Both the position numbers and the translations under genes were made by a program. From positions 164,115 to 228,114 of the forward strand of contig SZWC01002447.1 of assembly GCA_023375785.1 (NCBI GenBank): 64,000 nucleotides of DNA, given 5' to 3'. Source of the DNA: Penium margaritaceum. Its lineage: Eukaryota > Streptophyta > Zygnematophyceae > Desmidiales > Peniaceae. Under the pieces are notes generated by a model. It did no database searches, had not been told where the DNA came from, and saw nothing but the letters and a program-made list of their open reading frames with translations. Positions 50,201 through 62,410 of the stretch are shown here, one piece after another; within the stretch, counting starts at the first letter, position 1; the number at the start of each line of letters is the position of its first letter.

Positions 50201-53200
50201 TGCATAAACGTTGTGCATAAACTTTGTGCATAAGCTTTGTGCATAAACATTGTGCATAAACTTTGTGCATAAACTTTGTGCATAAACCTTGTGAATAAAA
50301 TTTGTGCATGAACTTTGTGCATAAAAGTTGTTCATAAATGTTGTGCATAAACTCTGTGCATAAACTTTGTGCATAAATGTTGTGCATAAACTTTGTGCAT
50401 AAACTTTGTGCATAACCTTTGTGCATAAACGTTCTGCATAAACTTTGTGCATAAACTTTGTGCATAAACTTTGTGCGTAAGCTTTCTACATAATCGTTGT
50501 GCATACACTTTGTGCGTAAACGTTCTGCATAAACATTGTGCATAAGTTTTGTGCATAAACTTTGTGCATAAACGTTGTGCATAAACTTTGTGCATAAACT
50601 TTGTGCATAAACTTTGTGCATAAACCTTGTGCAAAGAAGTTTTGCATAAACTTTGTTTATAAACTTTGTGCATAAACGATGTGCATAAACTTTGTGCAAA
50701 AACGTTGTGCATAAATGTTGTGCATAAACTTTGTGCATAAACTTTGTGCGTAAACTTTGTGCATAAACTTTGTGCATAAACTTTGTTCATAAACTTTCTG
50801 CATATACTTTGTTCATAAACTTTGTGCAGAAACGTTGTGCATAAACTTTGTGCATAAGCATTGTGCATAAACATTTTGCATAAACTTTGTGCACAAACGT
50901 TTTGCATACACTTAATGCAGAAACATTGTGTATAAGCTTTGTGCATAAACTTTGTGCATTAACTTTTTTCATAAACTTTGTGCATAAACCTTGTTCATAA
51001 ACTTTGTGCATATAGTTTGTGCATAAACTTTATGCATAAACGTTGTGCATAAACTTTGTGCAAAAACTTTGTGCATAAACGTTGTGCATAAAATTTGTGC
51101 ACAAACTTTGTCCATTTACTCTGTGCATAAACTTTGTGCATAAACTTTGTGCATAAACGTTGTGCATAAACTCTGTGCAACAACTTTGTGGATAAATGTT
51201 GTGAATAAACTTTGTGCAAAAGCTTTGTGCATAAACGTTGTGCATAAACTTGTGCATTCCCTTTGTGTATAAACGTTGTACATAAACTTTGTGCATAAAC
51301 TTTGTGCATAAACTTTGTGCATAGCCTTTATTCAAAAACTTTGTGCATAAACGTTTTGCATAATCTTTGTGCATGAGCATTGTGCATAAACTTTGTGCAT
51401 AAACCTTGTGCATAAACTTTGTGCATAATCTTTGTGCATAAACTTTGTGCATAAACGTTGTTCTCAAATTGTGTGCAAAAGCTTTGTGCATAAACGTTGT
51501 GCATAAAATTTTTGCATAAGCTTTGTGTACAAACTTTGTGCATAAAATTTGTGCATACAGTTTGTGCATAAACGTTGTGCATGAACTTTGTGAATAAACT
51601 TTGTGCACAAACGTTGTGCATAAACTTTGTGCAGAAACTTTGTGCATAAACTGTGTACGTAAACGTTGTGCATAAACTTTGTGAATAAACTTTCTGCATG
51701 ACATTTGTGCATAAACTTTGTTCATACACTTTGTGCATAAACATTCTGAATAAACTTTGTGCATACACTTTGTGCATAAACTTTGTTCATAAACGTTGTA
51801 CATAAAAGTTGTGCATAAACATTGTGCATAAACGTTGTGCATAAATGTTGTTCATAAACTTTGTGCATAAACTATGTGCGTAAACTTTGTGTATAAACGT
51901 TTTGCATAAACTTTGTGCATAATCCTTGTGCATAAACCTTGTGCATAAACTTTGGGCATAAACTTTGTGCATAAACGTTGTGCATAAACTTTGTGCAAAA
52001 ACTTTGTGCATGAACGTTGTGCATAAACAATGTGCATAAACATTGTGCATAAACATTGTGCATACCCTTTGTGCATAAACGTTGTGCATAAACTTTGTGC
52101 ATCATTTTTGTGCATTAACTTTGAGCATAAACTTTGTGCATAATCTTTGTGCATAAACATTGTGCATAAACTTTGTGCATAAACTTTGTGCATAAACTTT
52201 GTGCATAAACCTTGTGCATAAACTTTGTGCATAAACGTTGTCCATAAATGTTGTGCATTAACTGTGTGCAAAAACTTTGTGCATAAACGTTGTGCATAAA
52301 CTTTGTGCATAAAATTTGTGCATAAAATTTGTGCATGAACTTTGTACATAAGCTTTGTGCATAAACTTTGTGCATAAACGTTGTGCATAGAGTTTGTGCA
52401 TAAAGTTTGTGCATAAACTTTTTGCATAAACGTTGTTCATAAACTTTGTGCATAAACTTTGTGCGTAAAATTTGTGCTAAACGTTGTGCATAAACCTTGT
52501 GCATAAACTTTGTGCATAAACTTTATGCATAAAATTTGTGCATTAACGTTATGCATAAACTTTGTGCATAAGCGTTGTGCATAAACTTTGTGCATAAACA
52601 TTGTGCATAAAGTTTGTGCATAAACTTTGTGCATACCCTTTGTGCATAAACATTGTGCATAAACTTTGTGCATACATTTTGTGCATTAACTTTGTGCATT
52701 AATTTTGTGCATAAACTTTGTGCATAATCTTTGTGCATAAACATTGTGCATAAACTTTGTGCATAAACGTTGTACATAAACTTTGTGCAGAAACCCTGTG
52801 CATAAACCTTGTGCATAAACTTTGTGCATAAACGTTGTCCATAAGCGTTGTGCATAAACTGTGTGCAACAACTTTGTGCATAAACGTTGTGCAAAAACTT
52901 TGTGGATAAACTTTGTGCATAAACGTTTTGCATAAACTTTGTGCATACACTCTGTGCATAAACATTGTGCATAAACTTTGTGCATAAACTTTGTGCATAA
53001 ACATTTTGCATAAACTTTGTGCATAAACTTTGTGCATAAACTTTGTGCATAAACTTTGTGCATAAACTTTGTGCAGAAACTTTGTGCATAAAGTTTGTGC
53101 ATGAAATTTGTGCATGAACGTTTTGCATAAGCTTTATGCATAAACTTTGTGCATAAACGTTGTGCATAAGCTTTGTGCATAAACCTTGTGCATAAACTTT

Positions 53201-55272
53201 GTGCATAAACCTTGTGCATAAACCTTGTGCATAAACTTTGTGCATAAACTGTGTGCAAAACGTTTGTGCATAAACAATGTGCATAAATTTTGTGCATAAA
53301 CTTTGTGCATTAACTTTGTGCATAATCTTTGTGCATACACTTTGTGCATATACGTTGTGCATAACCTTTGTGCATGCACTTTGTGCATAAACGTTTTGCA
53401 GACAATTTGTGCATAAACTTTGTGCATAAACTTTGTGCATGAACTTCGTGCATAAACTTTGTGCATAAACTTTGTGCATAAAGTTTGTCCATAAGCTTTG
53501 TGCATAAACCTTGTGCATAAAGGTTGTTCATAAACTTTATGCATCAACTTTGTGCATAAACTTTGTGCATACACTTTGTGCATAAACTTTGTGCATAAAC
53601 TTTGTGCAAAACCTTTGTGCATAAACGTTGTGCATAAACTTTGTGCATTAACTTTGTGCATACATTTTGTGCATTAACGTTGTGCATAAACATTTTGCAT
53701 AACATTTGTGCATAAACGTTGTGCATAAACATTGTTTATAAACTTTGTGCATAAACTTTGTGCATAAACGTTGTTCATAAACTTTGTGCGTAAACTTTGT
53801 GCATAAACTTTGTGCATAAGCATTGTGCATAAACTTTGTGCATAAACTCTGTGCATAAACTTTGTGCATAGACTTTGTGCATAAACTTTCTTCATATACT
53901 TTGTGCATAAACTTTGTGCATAAACTTTGCTCGTAAACTTTGTGCATAAACTTTGTGCATAAATGTTGTGCATAAACTTTGTGCATAAGCGTTGTGCATA
54001 AACTTTGTGCATAAACTTTGTGCAAAAACTTTGTGCATACACTTTGTGCAGAAACGTTGTGTATAAGCTTTGTGCATAAACGTTGTGCATAAACTTTGTG
54101 CATAAACTTTGTGCATAAACTAAATCCATAAACTAAATGCATAAACTTTGTAAAAAAACTTTGTGCATATACGTTGTGCATGAACTTTGTGCACAAACTT
54201 TGTGCATAAACTCTGTGCCTAAACTTTGTGCATAAACTTTGTGCATAAACGTTGTGCATAAACTCTGTGCAAAAACTTTGTGGATAAATGTTTTGCATAA
54301 ACTTTGTGCATAAACTTTGTGCATAAACTTGTGCATACCCTTTGTGCATAAACGTTGTACATAAACTTTGTGCATAAACTTTGTGCATAGCCTCTGTGCA
54401 TAAACTTTGTGCATAAACATTGTGCATAAACTTTGTGCATAAACCTTGTGCATAAACTTTGTGCATAATCTTTGTGCATAAACTTTGTGCATAAACGTTG
54501 TGGACAAATTGTGTGCAAAAGCTTTGTGCATAAACGCTGTGCATAAACTTTGTGCATGAACTTTGTATACAAACTTTGTGCATACACGTTGTGCATACAC
54601 TTTGTGCATAAACTTTGTGCATAAACGTTGTGCATAAACTTTGTGCATAAACTTTGTGCATAAACTTTGTCCATAAATTTTGTGCATAAACTTTGTGCAT
54701 AAAAGTTGTGCATAAACGTTTTGCATAAACATTGTGCATGAAATTTGTGCATAACCTTTGTGCATACACTTTGTGCATAAACGTTCTGAATAAACTTTGT
54801 GCATAAACTGTGTGCATAATCTTTGTGCATAAACTATGTGCATAAACATTGTGCATAAAAGTTGTGCGTAAACTTTGTGCATAAACGTTGTGCAAAAATA
54901 TGTACATAAAATATCTGCATAAACGTTTTGCATAAATGTTGTACATAAACTTTGTGCATAAACGTTGTTCATAAACTTTGTGCATAAACTTTGTGCATAA
55001 ACCTTGTGCATAAACCTTTTTCATAAACTTTGTGCATAAACGTTGTCCATAAACGTTGTGCATAGACTGTGTGCAAAAACTTTGTGCATAAACGTTGTGC
55101 ATAAACTTTGTGCATAAACTTTGAGCATAAACGTTTTGCATAAACTTTGTGCATTCACTTTGTGCACAAACATTGTGCATAAACTTTGTGCATAAACTTT
55201 GTGCAAAATTTTTGTGCATAAACTTTGTGCATAAACTTTTTGCAGAAGCTTTGTGCAGAAACGTTGTGCTTC

Positions 55273-55280
55273 AACCACTT
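55273..55280. repeat. 8-bp direct repeat at the right satellite junction
   Basis: AACCACTT is the first 21-bp-family sequence after the 13-bp array and matches 28569-28576. Joining 28576 directly to 55281 gives an uninterrupted 21-bp phase. The last 13-bp-family bases are a GTGCAGAAACGTTG monomer (55253-55266) plus TGCTTC. Confidence 0.65.
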
Positions 55281-55659
55281 CGCACCACTCCGCAACCAGT
55301 TTGCAACACTCCGCAACCAGTTCGCACCACTCCACAACCAGTTCGCACCATTCTGCAACTATTTTGCACCAGTCCGCAGCCGGTTTGCACCACTCCGCAA
55401 CCAGTTTGCACCACTTTGCAGCCAGTTCGCACCACTCCGAAACCAATTTGCACCATTCCGCAACCAGTTCGCACAACTCCGCACCAAGTTCGCACCACTC
55501 CGCAACCAGTTTGCAAGACTCTGAATTCAGTTCGCACCACTCTGCAACCTTTTCGCACCACTCCTCAACCAGTTCGCACAACATTCCTACCAGTTCGCAC
55601 CACTCCGCAACCAGGTTGCACGGCTCCGCAACCAGGTCGCACCACTCGGCAACCAGTTC
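55281..55659. repeat. Diverged 21-bp monomers after the junction
   Basis: About 18 diverged monomers lie here, including CTGAATTCAG (near 55522) with an isolated GAATTC. No higher-order unit and no gene is visible. Confidence 0.86.
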
Positions 55660-55917
55660 GCACCAGTCCACAACCAGTTCGCACCACTCCGCAACCAGTT
55701 CGCACCACTCCGCTACCAGTTTGCACCACTCCAAGACCAGTTTGCACCACTCCGCAACCAGCTCGCACCAGTCCGCAACCAGTTCGCACCACTCCGCAAC
55801 CAGTTCGCACCAGTCCACAACCAGTTCGCACCACTCCGCAACCAGTTCGCACCACTCCGCTACCAGTTTGCACCACTCCAAGACCAGTTTGCACCACTCC
55901 GCAACCAGCTCGCACCA
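55660..55917. repeat. 147-bp tandem duplication (7 monomers, about 1.75 copies)
   Basis: CCAAGACCAGTTTG at 55731 recurs at 55878, seven monomers later. It keeps the same preceding CCGCTACCAG monomer and the same CACCAGTCCAC start. Confidence 0.9.
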
Positions 55918-57047
55918 CCCCGCAACCAGTTCGCACCGTTTCACAACCAGTTCGCACCACTCGGGAACCAGTTCGCAACACTCTGCAACCAGTTTGCACC
56001 ACTCCCAAACCAGTTCGCACCACTCCACAACCAGTTCGCACCACTCCCCAACCAATTCCCACCACTCTGCAACCAGTTTGCACCACTCCGCACCCAGTTC
56101 ACACCACTCCGCAACCAGTTCACACCACTCCGCACCCAGCTCACACCATTCCGCAACCAGTTCACACTACTCTGCAACCAGTTCCAACCACGCCGCAACC
56201 AGTTCGCACCTCTCCGCAACCAGTTCGAACAACTTCGCAACCAGTTCACACCACTCCTCAACCAGTTCGCACCACTCCCCAACCAGTTCGCACCACTCCG
56301 TAACCAGTTCGCAGCACTCCGCAACCAGTTCGCAAAACTCCTCAACCAGTTCGCACCACTCCGCAACCAGTTTGCACCACTCCGCAACCAGGTTGCACCA
56401 CTCCGCAACCAGTTCGCACCACTCCGCAACCAGTCCGCACCAGTCCACAACCAGTTCGCACCATTCCGCAACCAGCTCGCACCACTCCGCAACCAGCTCG
56501 CACCAGTCCGCAACCAGTTCGCACCACTCCGCTACCAGTTCGCACCACTCTGCAACCAATTCGCACCACTCTGCAACCAGTTTGCACCACTCTGCAACCA
56601 GTTTGCACCAATCCGCAACCAGTTTGCACCACTCCGCAACCCGTTCGCACCACTCCGCAACCAGTTCGCACCACTTCAAAACCAGTTCGCACCACTCCAC
56701 AACCAGTTCGCACCACTCTGCAACCTGTTCCCACCACTCCCGAACCAGTTCCCACCACTCTGCAACCAGCTTGCACCACTCTGCAACCAGTTCTCACCAC
56801 TCCAAAACCAGCTTACACAACTCCGCAACCAGTTCGCACCACTCCGCAACCAGTTTGCACCATTCTGCAACCAGTTCGCACCACTCGGTAACCAGTTCGC
56901 ACCACTCCGCAACCAGTTCGCACCACTCCGCAACCAGTTCGCACCACTCCGCGACCAGTTCGCACCACTCCACAATCAGTTCACACAACTCAACAACTAG
57001 TCTGCACAACTCCGCAGCCGGTTTGCAGCACTGCGCAACCAGTTTGC
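55918..57047. repeat. Diverged 21-bp monomers
   Basis: About 54 individually different monomers lie here. The end of the stretch (56990-57047), with GCAGCCGGTTTGCAGC, begins a segment that is duplicated near 62930. No gene is visible. Confidence 0.86.
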
Positions 57048-57287
57048 ACCACTTTGCAACCAGTTCCCACCATTCGGCAACCAGTTCACACCACTCCGCG
57101 ACCAGTTTGCACAACTCCACAACAAGTTCGCACCACTCCGCAACCAGTTCGCACCACTCCGCAACCAGTTCGCACCACTTTGCAACCAGTTCCCACCATT
57201 CGGCAACCAGTTCACACCACTCCGCGACCAGTTTGCACAACTCCACAACAAGTTCGCACCACTCCGCAACCAGTTCGCACCACTCCG
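57048..57287. repeat. 126-bp tandem duplication (6 monomers, about 1.9 copies)
   Basis: CATTCGGCAACC at 57071 recurs at 57197 with a CTCCGCGACC monomer and an ACAACTCCACAACAAG monomer following each. The homologous segment near 62990-63090 has this block only once. Confidence 0.9.
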
Positions 57288-58282
57288 AACCTTTTTGCAC
57301 CACTCTGCATCCAGTTCGCACCACTCCTCAACCAGTTCGCACCACTCCGCAACCAGTTCGCACCACTCCCCAACCAGGTTGCACCAATCGGCAACCAGTT
57401 CGGATCACTCTGCAACGAGTTCGCACCAGTCCACAACGGGTTTGAACCACTCCGCAACCCGTTTGCACCACTCCGCAGCCAGTTTGTACCACTCCACAAC
57501 CAGTTCGGACCACTCCGCAACCATCTCGCACCACTCCGCAACCAGTTTGCACCACTCAGCAACCAGTTCGCACTTCTCCGCAACCAGTTCGCACCACTCC
57601 GAAAGCAGATTGCACTACTCTGCAACTAGTTCGCATCACTCCGCGATCAGTTCGCGGCACTCTGCAACCAGTTTGCACCACTCCATAACTCGATTGCACC
57701 ACTCCGCAACCAGTTCGCACCACTTTGCAAGCAGTTCGCACCACTCTGCAACCAGTTCGCACCACTCCTCAACCAGTTTGCACCACTCCGCAACCAGTTT
57801 GCACCACTCCGCAACCAGGTTGCACCACTCTGCAACCAGTTCGCACCACTCCGCAACCAGTTCGCACCAGTCCATAACCAGTTTTCACCATTCCACAACC
57901 ATCTTGCACCACTCCGCAACCAGTTCGCACCACTCCGCAACCAGCTCGCACCACTCTGCAACTAGTTCGCACCACTCAGCAACAAGCTCGCACCACTCGG
58001 AAACCAGTTCGCACCACTCCGAAAACAGTTTGCACCATTCCGGAACCATTTCGCACCACTATGCAACCAGTTCGCACCACTCTTCAACCAGTTCGCACCA
58101 CTCCACAACCAATTCGCACCACTCCGCAGCCAGTTCACACCACTCCAAAACTAGTTCGCACCACTCCACAACCAGTTTGCACCACTCCGCAACCAGTTCG
58201 CACCACTCTTGAACCAGTTTGCACCACTCCGCATCCAGTTCGCACCACTCTGCCACCAGTTCGCACCACGCCGCAACCAGTT
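57288..58282. repeat. Diverged 21-bp monomers, first part duplicated near 63.2 kb
   Basis: A one-base length change near 57288 (CCGAACCTTTTTGC) shifts the phase. The segment at 57370-57590 shares rare monomers with 63160-63380, such as CAACCATCTCGC and a CGCACTTCTCC/CGGACTTCTCC form. No gene is visible. Confidence 0.85.
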
Positions 58283-58450
58283 CGCGCGACCCCGCAACCA
58301 GTTCGCGCGACCCCGCAACCAGTTCGCGCGACCCCGCAACCAGTTCGCGCGACCCCGCAACCAGTTCGCGCGACCCCGCAACCAGTTCGCGCGACCCCGC
58401 AACCAGTTCGCGCGACCCCGCAACCAGTTCGCGCGACCCCGCAACCAGTT
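58283..58450. repeat. Single-monomer array: 8 identical CGCGCGACC monomers
   Basis: The variant monomer CGCGCGACCCC followed by GCAACCAGTT is repeated eight times at exactly 21 bp, from 58283 to 58450. It has three CpGs in its first six bases, unlike any other monomer in the window. This is the one-monomer end of the higher-order size range. Confidence 0.95.
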
Positions 58451-59030
58451 CGCACCACTCCGCAACCAGTTCGCACCACTCCGAAACCAATTCGCACCAC
58501 TCTGCAACCAGTTTGCACCACTCCTGAACCAGTTCGCACCACTCTGCAACCATTTTGCACCACTCCGCAACCAGGTTGCACCACTCAGCAACCAGTTCGA
58601 ACCAATCCACAACCAGTTCGCACCAGTCCACAACCAGTTCGCACCACTCTGCAACCCGTTCGCACCACTCCGCAGCCAGTTCGCACCACTCCAGAACCTG
58701 TTCGAACCACTCCGCAACCAGCTACCACCACTCCGCAACCAGTTCGCACCATTCAGCAACCAGTTCGCACCACTCCACAACCAGTTCGCACCACTCCGAA
58801 CCCAGAGGGCACCACTCAGCAACCAGTTCGCAGCACTCAGGAACCGGTTTGCACCACTCTGCAAGCAGTTTGCACCACTCCGCAACCAGTTTGCACCACT
58901 CCGCATACAGTTCGCACCACTCCGCAACCAATTCGCACCACTCCGCAACCGGTTTTCACAACTCCGCAACCAGTTGGCACCACTCCGCAACCAGTTCGCT
59001 CCAGACCACAGCCAGTTCGCACCATTCCGC
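58451..59030. repeat. Diverged 21-bp monomers
   Basis: About 28 diverged monomers lie here, including CCCAGAGGGCACC near 58800 and CAACCGGTTTTCACAAC near 58945. The latter resembles a monomer amplified in the next array. No gene is visible. Confidence 0.86.
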
Positions 59031-60043
59031 AACCAGCTCGCACCAGTCCGCAACCAGTTCGCACCCCTCCGCAACCGGTTTTCACCACTCCGCAACCAGG
59101 TCGCACCACTCCGCAACCAGCTCGCACCAGTCCGCAACCAGTTCGCACCCCTCCGCAACCGGTTTTCACCACTCCGCAACCAGGTCGCACCACTCCGCAA
59201 CCAGCTCGCACCAGTCCGCAACCAGTTCGCACCCCTCCGCAACCGGTTTTCACCACTCCGCAACCAGGTCGCACCACTCCGCAACCAGCTCGCACCAGTC
59301 CGCAACCAGTTCGCACCCCTCCGCAACCGGTTTTCACCACTCCGCAACCAGGTCGCACCACTCCGCAACCAGCTCGCACCAGTCCGCAACCAGTTCGCAC
59401 CCCTCCGCAACCGGTTTTCACCACTCCGCAACCAGGTCGCACCACTCCGCAACCAGCTCGCACCAGTCCGCAACCAGTTCGCACCCCTCCGCAACCGGTT
59501 TTCACCACTCCGCAACCAGGTCGCACCACTCCGCAACCAGCTCGCACCAGTCCGCAACCAGTTCGCACCCCTCCGCAACCGGTTTTCACCACTCCGCAAC
59601 CAGGTCGCACCACTCCGCAACCAGCTCGCACCAGTCCGCAACCAGTTCGCACCCCTCCGCAACCGGTTTTCACCACTCCGCAACCAGGTCGCACCACTCC
59701 GCAACCAGCTCGCACCAGTCCGCAACCAGTTCGCACCCCTCCGCAACCGGTTTTCACCACTCCGCAACCAGGTCGCACCACTCCGCAACCAGCTCGCACC
59801 AGTCCGCAACCAGTTCGCACCCCTCCGCAACCGGTTTTCACCACTCCGCAACCAGGTCGCACCACTCCGCAACCAGCTCGCACCAGTCCGCAACCAGTTC
59901 GCACCCCTCCGCAACCGGTTTTCACCACTCCGCAACCAGGTCGCACCACTCCGCAACCAGCTCGCACCAGTCCGCAACCAGTTCGCACCCCTCCGCAACC
60001 GGTTTTCACCACTCCGCAACCAGGTCGCACCACTCCGCAACCA
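59031..60043. repeat. 84-bp higher-order array (4 monomers), 12 copies
   Basis: The unit has a CACCAGTCCGC monomer, a CACCCCTCCGC monomer ending in ACCGGTTTTC, a CAGGTCGC junction and a CAGCTCGC junction. GGTTTTCACC starts at 59077 and recurs every 84 bp to 60001, giving 12 copies. One ACCGGT lies in each unit. It is unrelated in content to the 84-bp arrays at 8232 and 19763. Confidence 0.96.
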
Positions 60044-60675
60044 GGTGGCACCACTCCGCAACCAGTTCGCACCAGTCCATAACCAGTTTTCACCATTCCG
60101 CAACCAGTTTGCACCACTCCGCAACCAGTTCGCACCACTTTGCAACCAGTTCGCACCACTACGCAACCAGCTCGCACAAGTCCGCCACCAGTTCGCTCCA
60201 CAGAGCACCAAGCTCGCACCACTCCACAACCCAGTTTGCACCACTCCGAAACCAGTTCGCACCACTCCATAACCAGTTCCCTCCACTCCCGAAGCAGTTT
60301 GCACCACTATGCAACCAGGTCGCACCACTCTGCAACCAGTTCGCACCCCTCCGCAACCAATTCGCACCACTCCGCAACCAGTTCGCACCACTCAAAAACC
60401 AGTTCGCACCACTCCACAACCAGTTTGCACCACTCCGCAACCAGTTCGCACCACTCCTGAATCAGTTCGCACTACTCTGCAACCATCTCACACTAGTCCG
60501 CAACCCGTTCACACCACTCCGCAACCAGCTTGCACCACTCCACAACCAGTACGCACCACTGCGCAACACGTTTGCACCATACTGCAACCAGTTTGCACCA
60601 CTCCGCAACCAGTTCCCACCACTCCGCAACCAGTTCTCACCACTTCGCAACCAGTTCGCACCACTCCGCAACTAG
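60044..60675. repeat. Diverged 21-bp monomers with phase breaks
   Basis: About 30 diverged monomers lie here. A one-base-longer monomer near 60230 (CACAACCCAGTTTGC) shifts the frame. No gene is visible. Confidence 0.86.
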
Positions 60676-62410
60676 TTCGCACCACTCCGCAGCCGGTTTG
60701 CACCACTCCGCAACCAGTTTGCACCACTTTACAACCAGTTCGCACCACTCCGCAACCAGTTCGCACCCCTCCGCACCCGGTTTGCACCACTCCGCAACCA
60801 GTTTGCACCACTCCGCAACCAGTTCGTACCACTCCGCAACCAGTTCGCACCACTCCGCAGCCGGTTTGCACCACTCCGCAACCAGTTCGCACCACTCTAC
60901 AACCAGTTCGCACCACTCCGCAACCAGTTCGCACCCCTCCGCACCCGGTTTGCACCACTCCGCAACCAGTTTGCACCACTCCGCAACCAGTTCGTACCAC
61001 TCCGCAACCAGTTCGCACCACTCCGCAGCCGGTTTGCACCACTCCGCAACCAGTTCGCACCACTCTACAACCAGTTCGCACCACTCCGCAACCAGTTCGC
61101 ACCCCTCCGCACCCGGTTTGCACCACTCCGCAACCAGTTTGCACCACTCCGCAACCAGTTCGTACCACTCCGCAACCAGTTCGCACCACTCCGCAGCCGG
61201 TTTGCACCACTCCGCAACCAGTTCGCACCACTCTACAACCAGTTCGCACCACTCCGCAACCAGTTCGCACCCCTCCGCACCCGGTTTGCACCACTCCGCA
61301 ACCAGTTTGCACCACTCCGCAACCAGTTCGTACCACTCCGCAACCAGTTCGCACCACTCCGCAGCCGGTTTGCACCACTCCGCAACCAGTTCGCACCACT
61401 CTACAACCAGTTCGCACCACTCCGCAACCAGTTCGCACCCCTCCGCACCCGGTTTGCACCACTCCGCAACCAGTTTGCACCACTCCGCAACCAGTTCGTA
61501 CCACTCCGCAACCAGTTCGCACCACTCCGCAGCCGGTTTGCACCACTCCGCAACCAGTTCGCACCACTCTACAACCAGTTCGCACCACTCCGCAACCAGT
61601 TCGCACCCCTCCGCACCCGGTTTGCACCACTCCGCAACCAGTTTGCACCACTCCGCAACCAGTTCGTACCACTCCGCAACCAGTTCGCACCACTCCGCAG
61701 CCGGTTTGCACCACTCCGCAACCAGTTCGCACCACTCTACAACCAGTTCGCACCACTCCGCAACCAGTTCGCACCCCTCCGCACCCGGTTTGCACCACTC
61801 CGCAACCAGTTTGCACCACTCCGCAACCAGTTCGTACCACTCCGCAACCAGTTCGCACCACTCCGCAGCCGGTTTGCACCACTCCGCAACCAGTTCGCAC
61901 CACTCTACAACCAGTTCGCACCACTCCGCAACCAGTTCGCACCCCTCCGCACCCGGTTTGCACCACTCCGCAACCAGTTTGCACCACTCCGCAACCAGTT
62001 CGTACCACTCCGCAACCAGTTCGCACCACTCCGCAGCCGGTTTGCACCACTCCGCAACCAGTTCGCACCACTCTACAACCAGTTCGCACCACTCCGCAAC
62101 CAGTTCGCACCCCTCCGCACCCGGTTTGCACCACTCCGCAACCAGTTTGCACCACTCCGCAACCAGTTCGTACCACTCCGCAACCAGTTCGCACCACTCC
62201 GCAGCCGGTTTGCACCACTCCGCAACCAGTTCGCACCACTCTACAACCAGTTCGCACCACTCCGCAACCAGTTCGCACCCCTCCGCACCCGGTTTGCACC
62301 ACTCCGCAACCAGTTTGCACCACTCCGCAACCAGTTCGTACCACTCCGCAACCAGTTCGCACCACTCCGCAGCCGGTTTGCACCACTCCGCAACCAGTTC
62401 GCACCACTCT
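60676..62410. repeat. 168-bp higher-order array (8 monomers), 10 copies
   Basis: The unit includes a GCAGCCGGTTTGC monomer, a CTCTACAACC monomer, CCCCTCCGCACCCGG, and a CAGTTCGTACC junction. GCACCCGG starts at 60773 and recurs every 168 bp to 62285, giving ten copies. The first copy differs at one monomer (CTTTACAACC), as expected at an array edge. This is the largest unit size among the expanded arrays. Confidence 0.96.

Larger units (their letters stand above)
28577..55272. repeat. 13-bp satellite array
   Basis: This is a head-to-tail array of ATAAACTTTGTGC, about 2,050 monomers by length, in one orientation and only about 31% GC by consensus. Frequent variants are AAACGTTGTGC, AAACATTGTGC, AAATGTTGTGC, TACACTTTG, AAGCTTTG and ACCTTTG. 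Monomers of 12 or 14 bp occur. Each monomer has TAA on the + strand, which closes all + frames. The - strand has no stop and reads as a 13-residue repeat (KVYAQSLCTKFMH), so long - frames are an arithmetic by-product. Most of the array has no short higher-order unit. Local tandem units and kilobase duplications are listed separately. I do not recognise the family by name. Confidence 0.98.

Noticed and set aside
28577-55272. Bacterial replication origin, from the dense TTATGCACA motifs and AT-rich 13-mers
   Set aside because: The motif is simply the satellite monomer repeated about 2,000 times. There is no dnaA, no mixture of box types and no other bacterial feature.
28577-55272. Transposon or retroelement carrying the 13-bp array into the 21-bp array
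   Set aside because: The 8-bp direct repeat resembles a target-site duplication. However, no terminal inverted repeat, LTR, poly-A tail, coding domain or non-satellite sequence is present at either edge, so I name no element.
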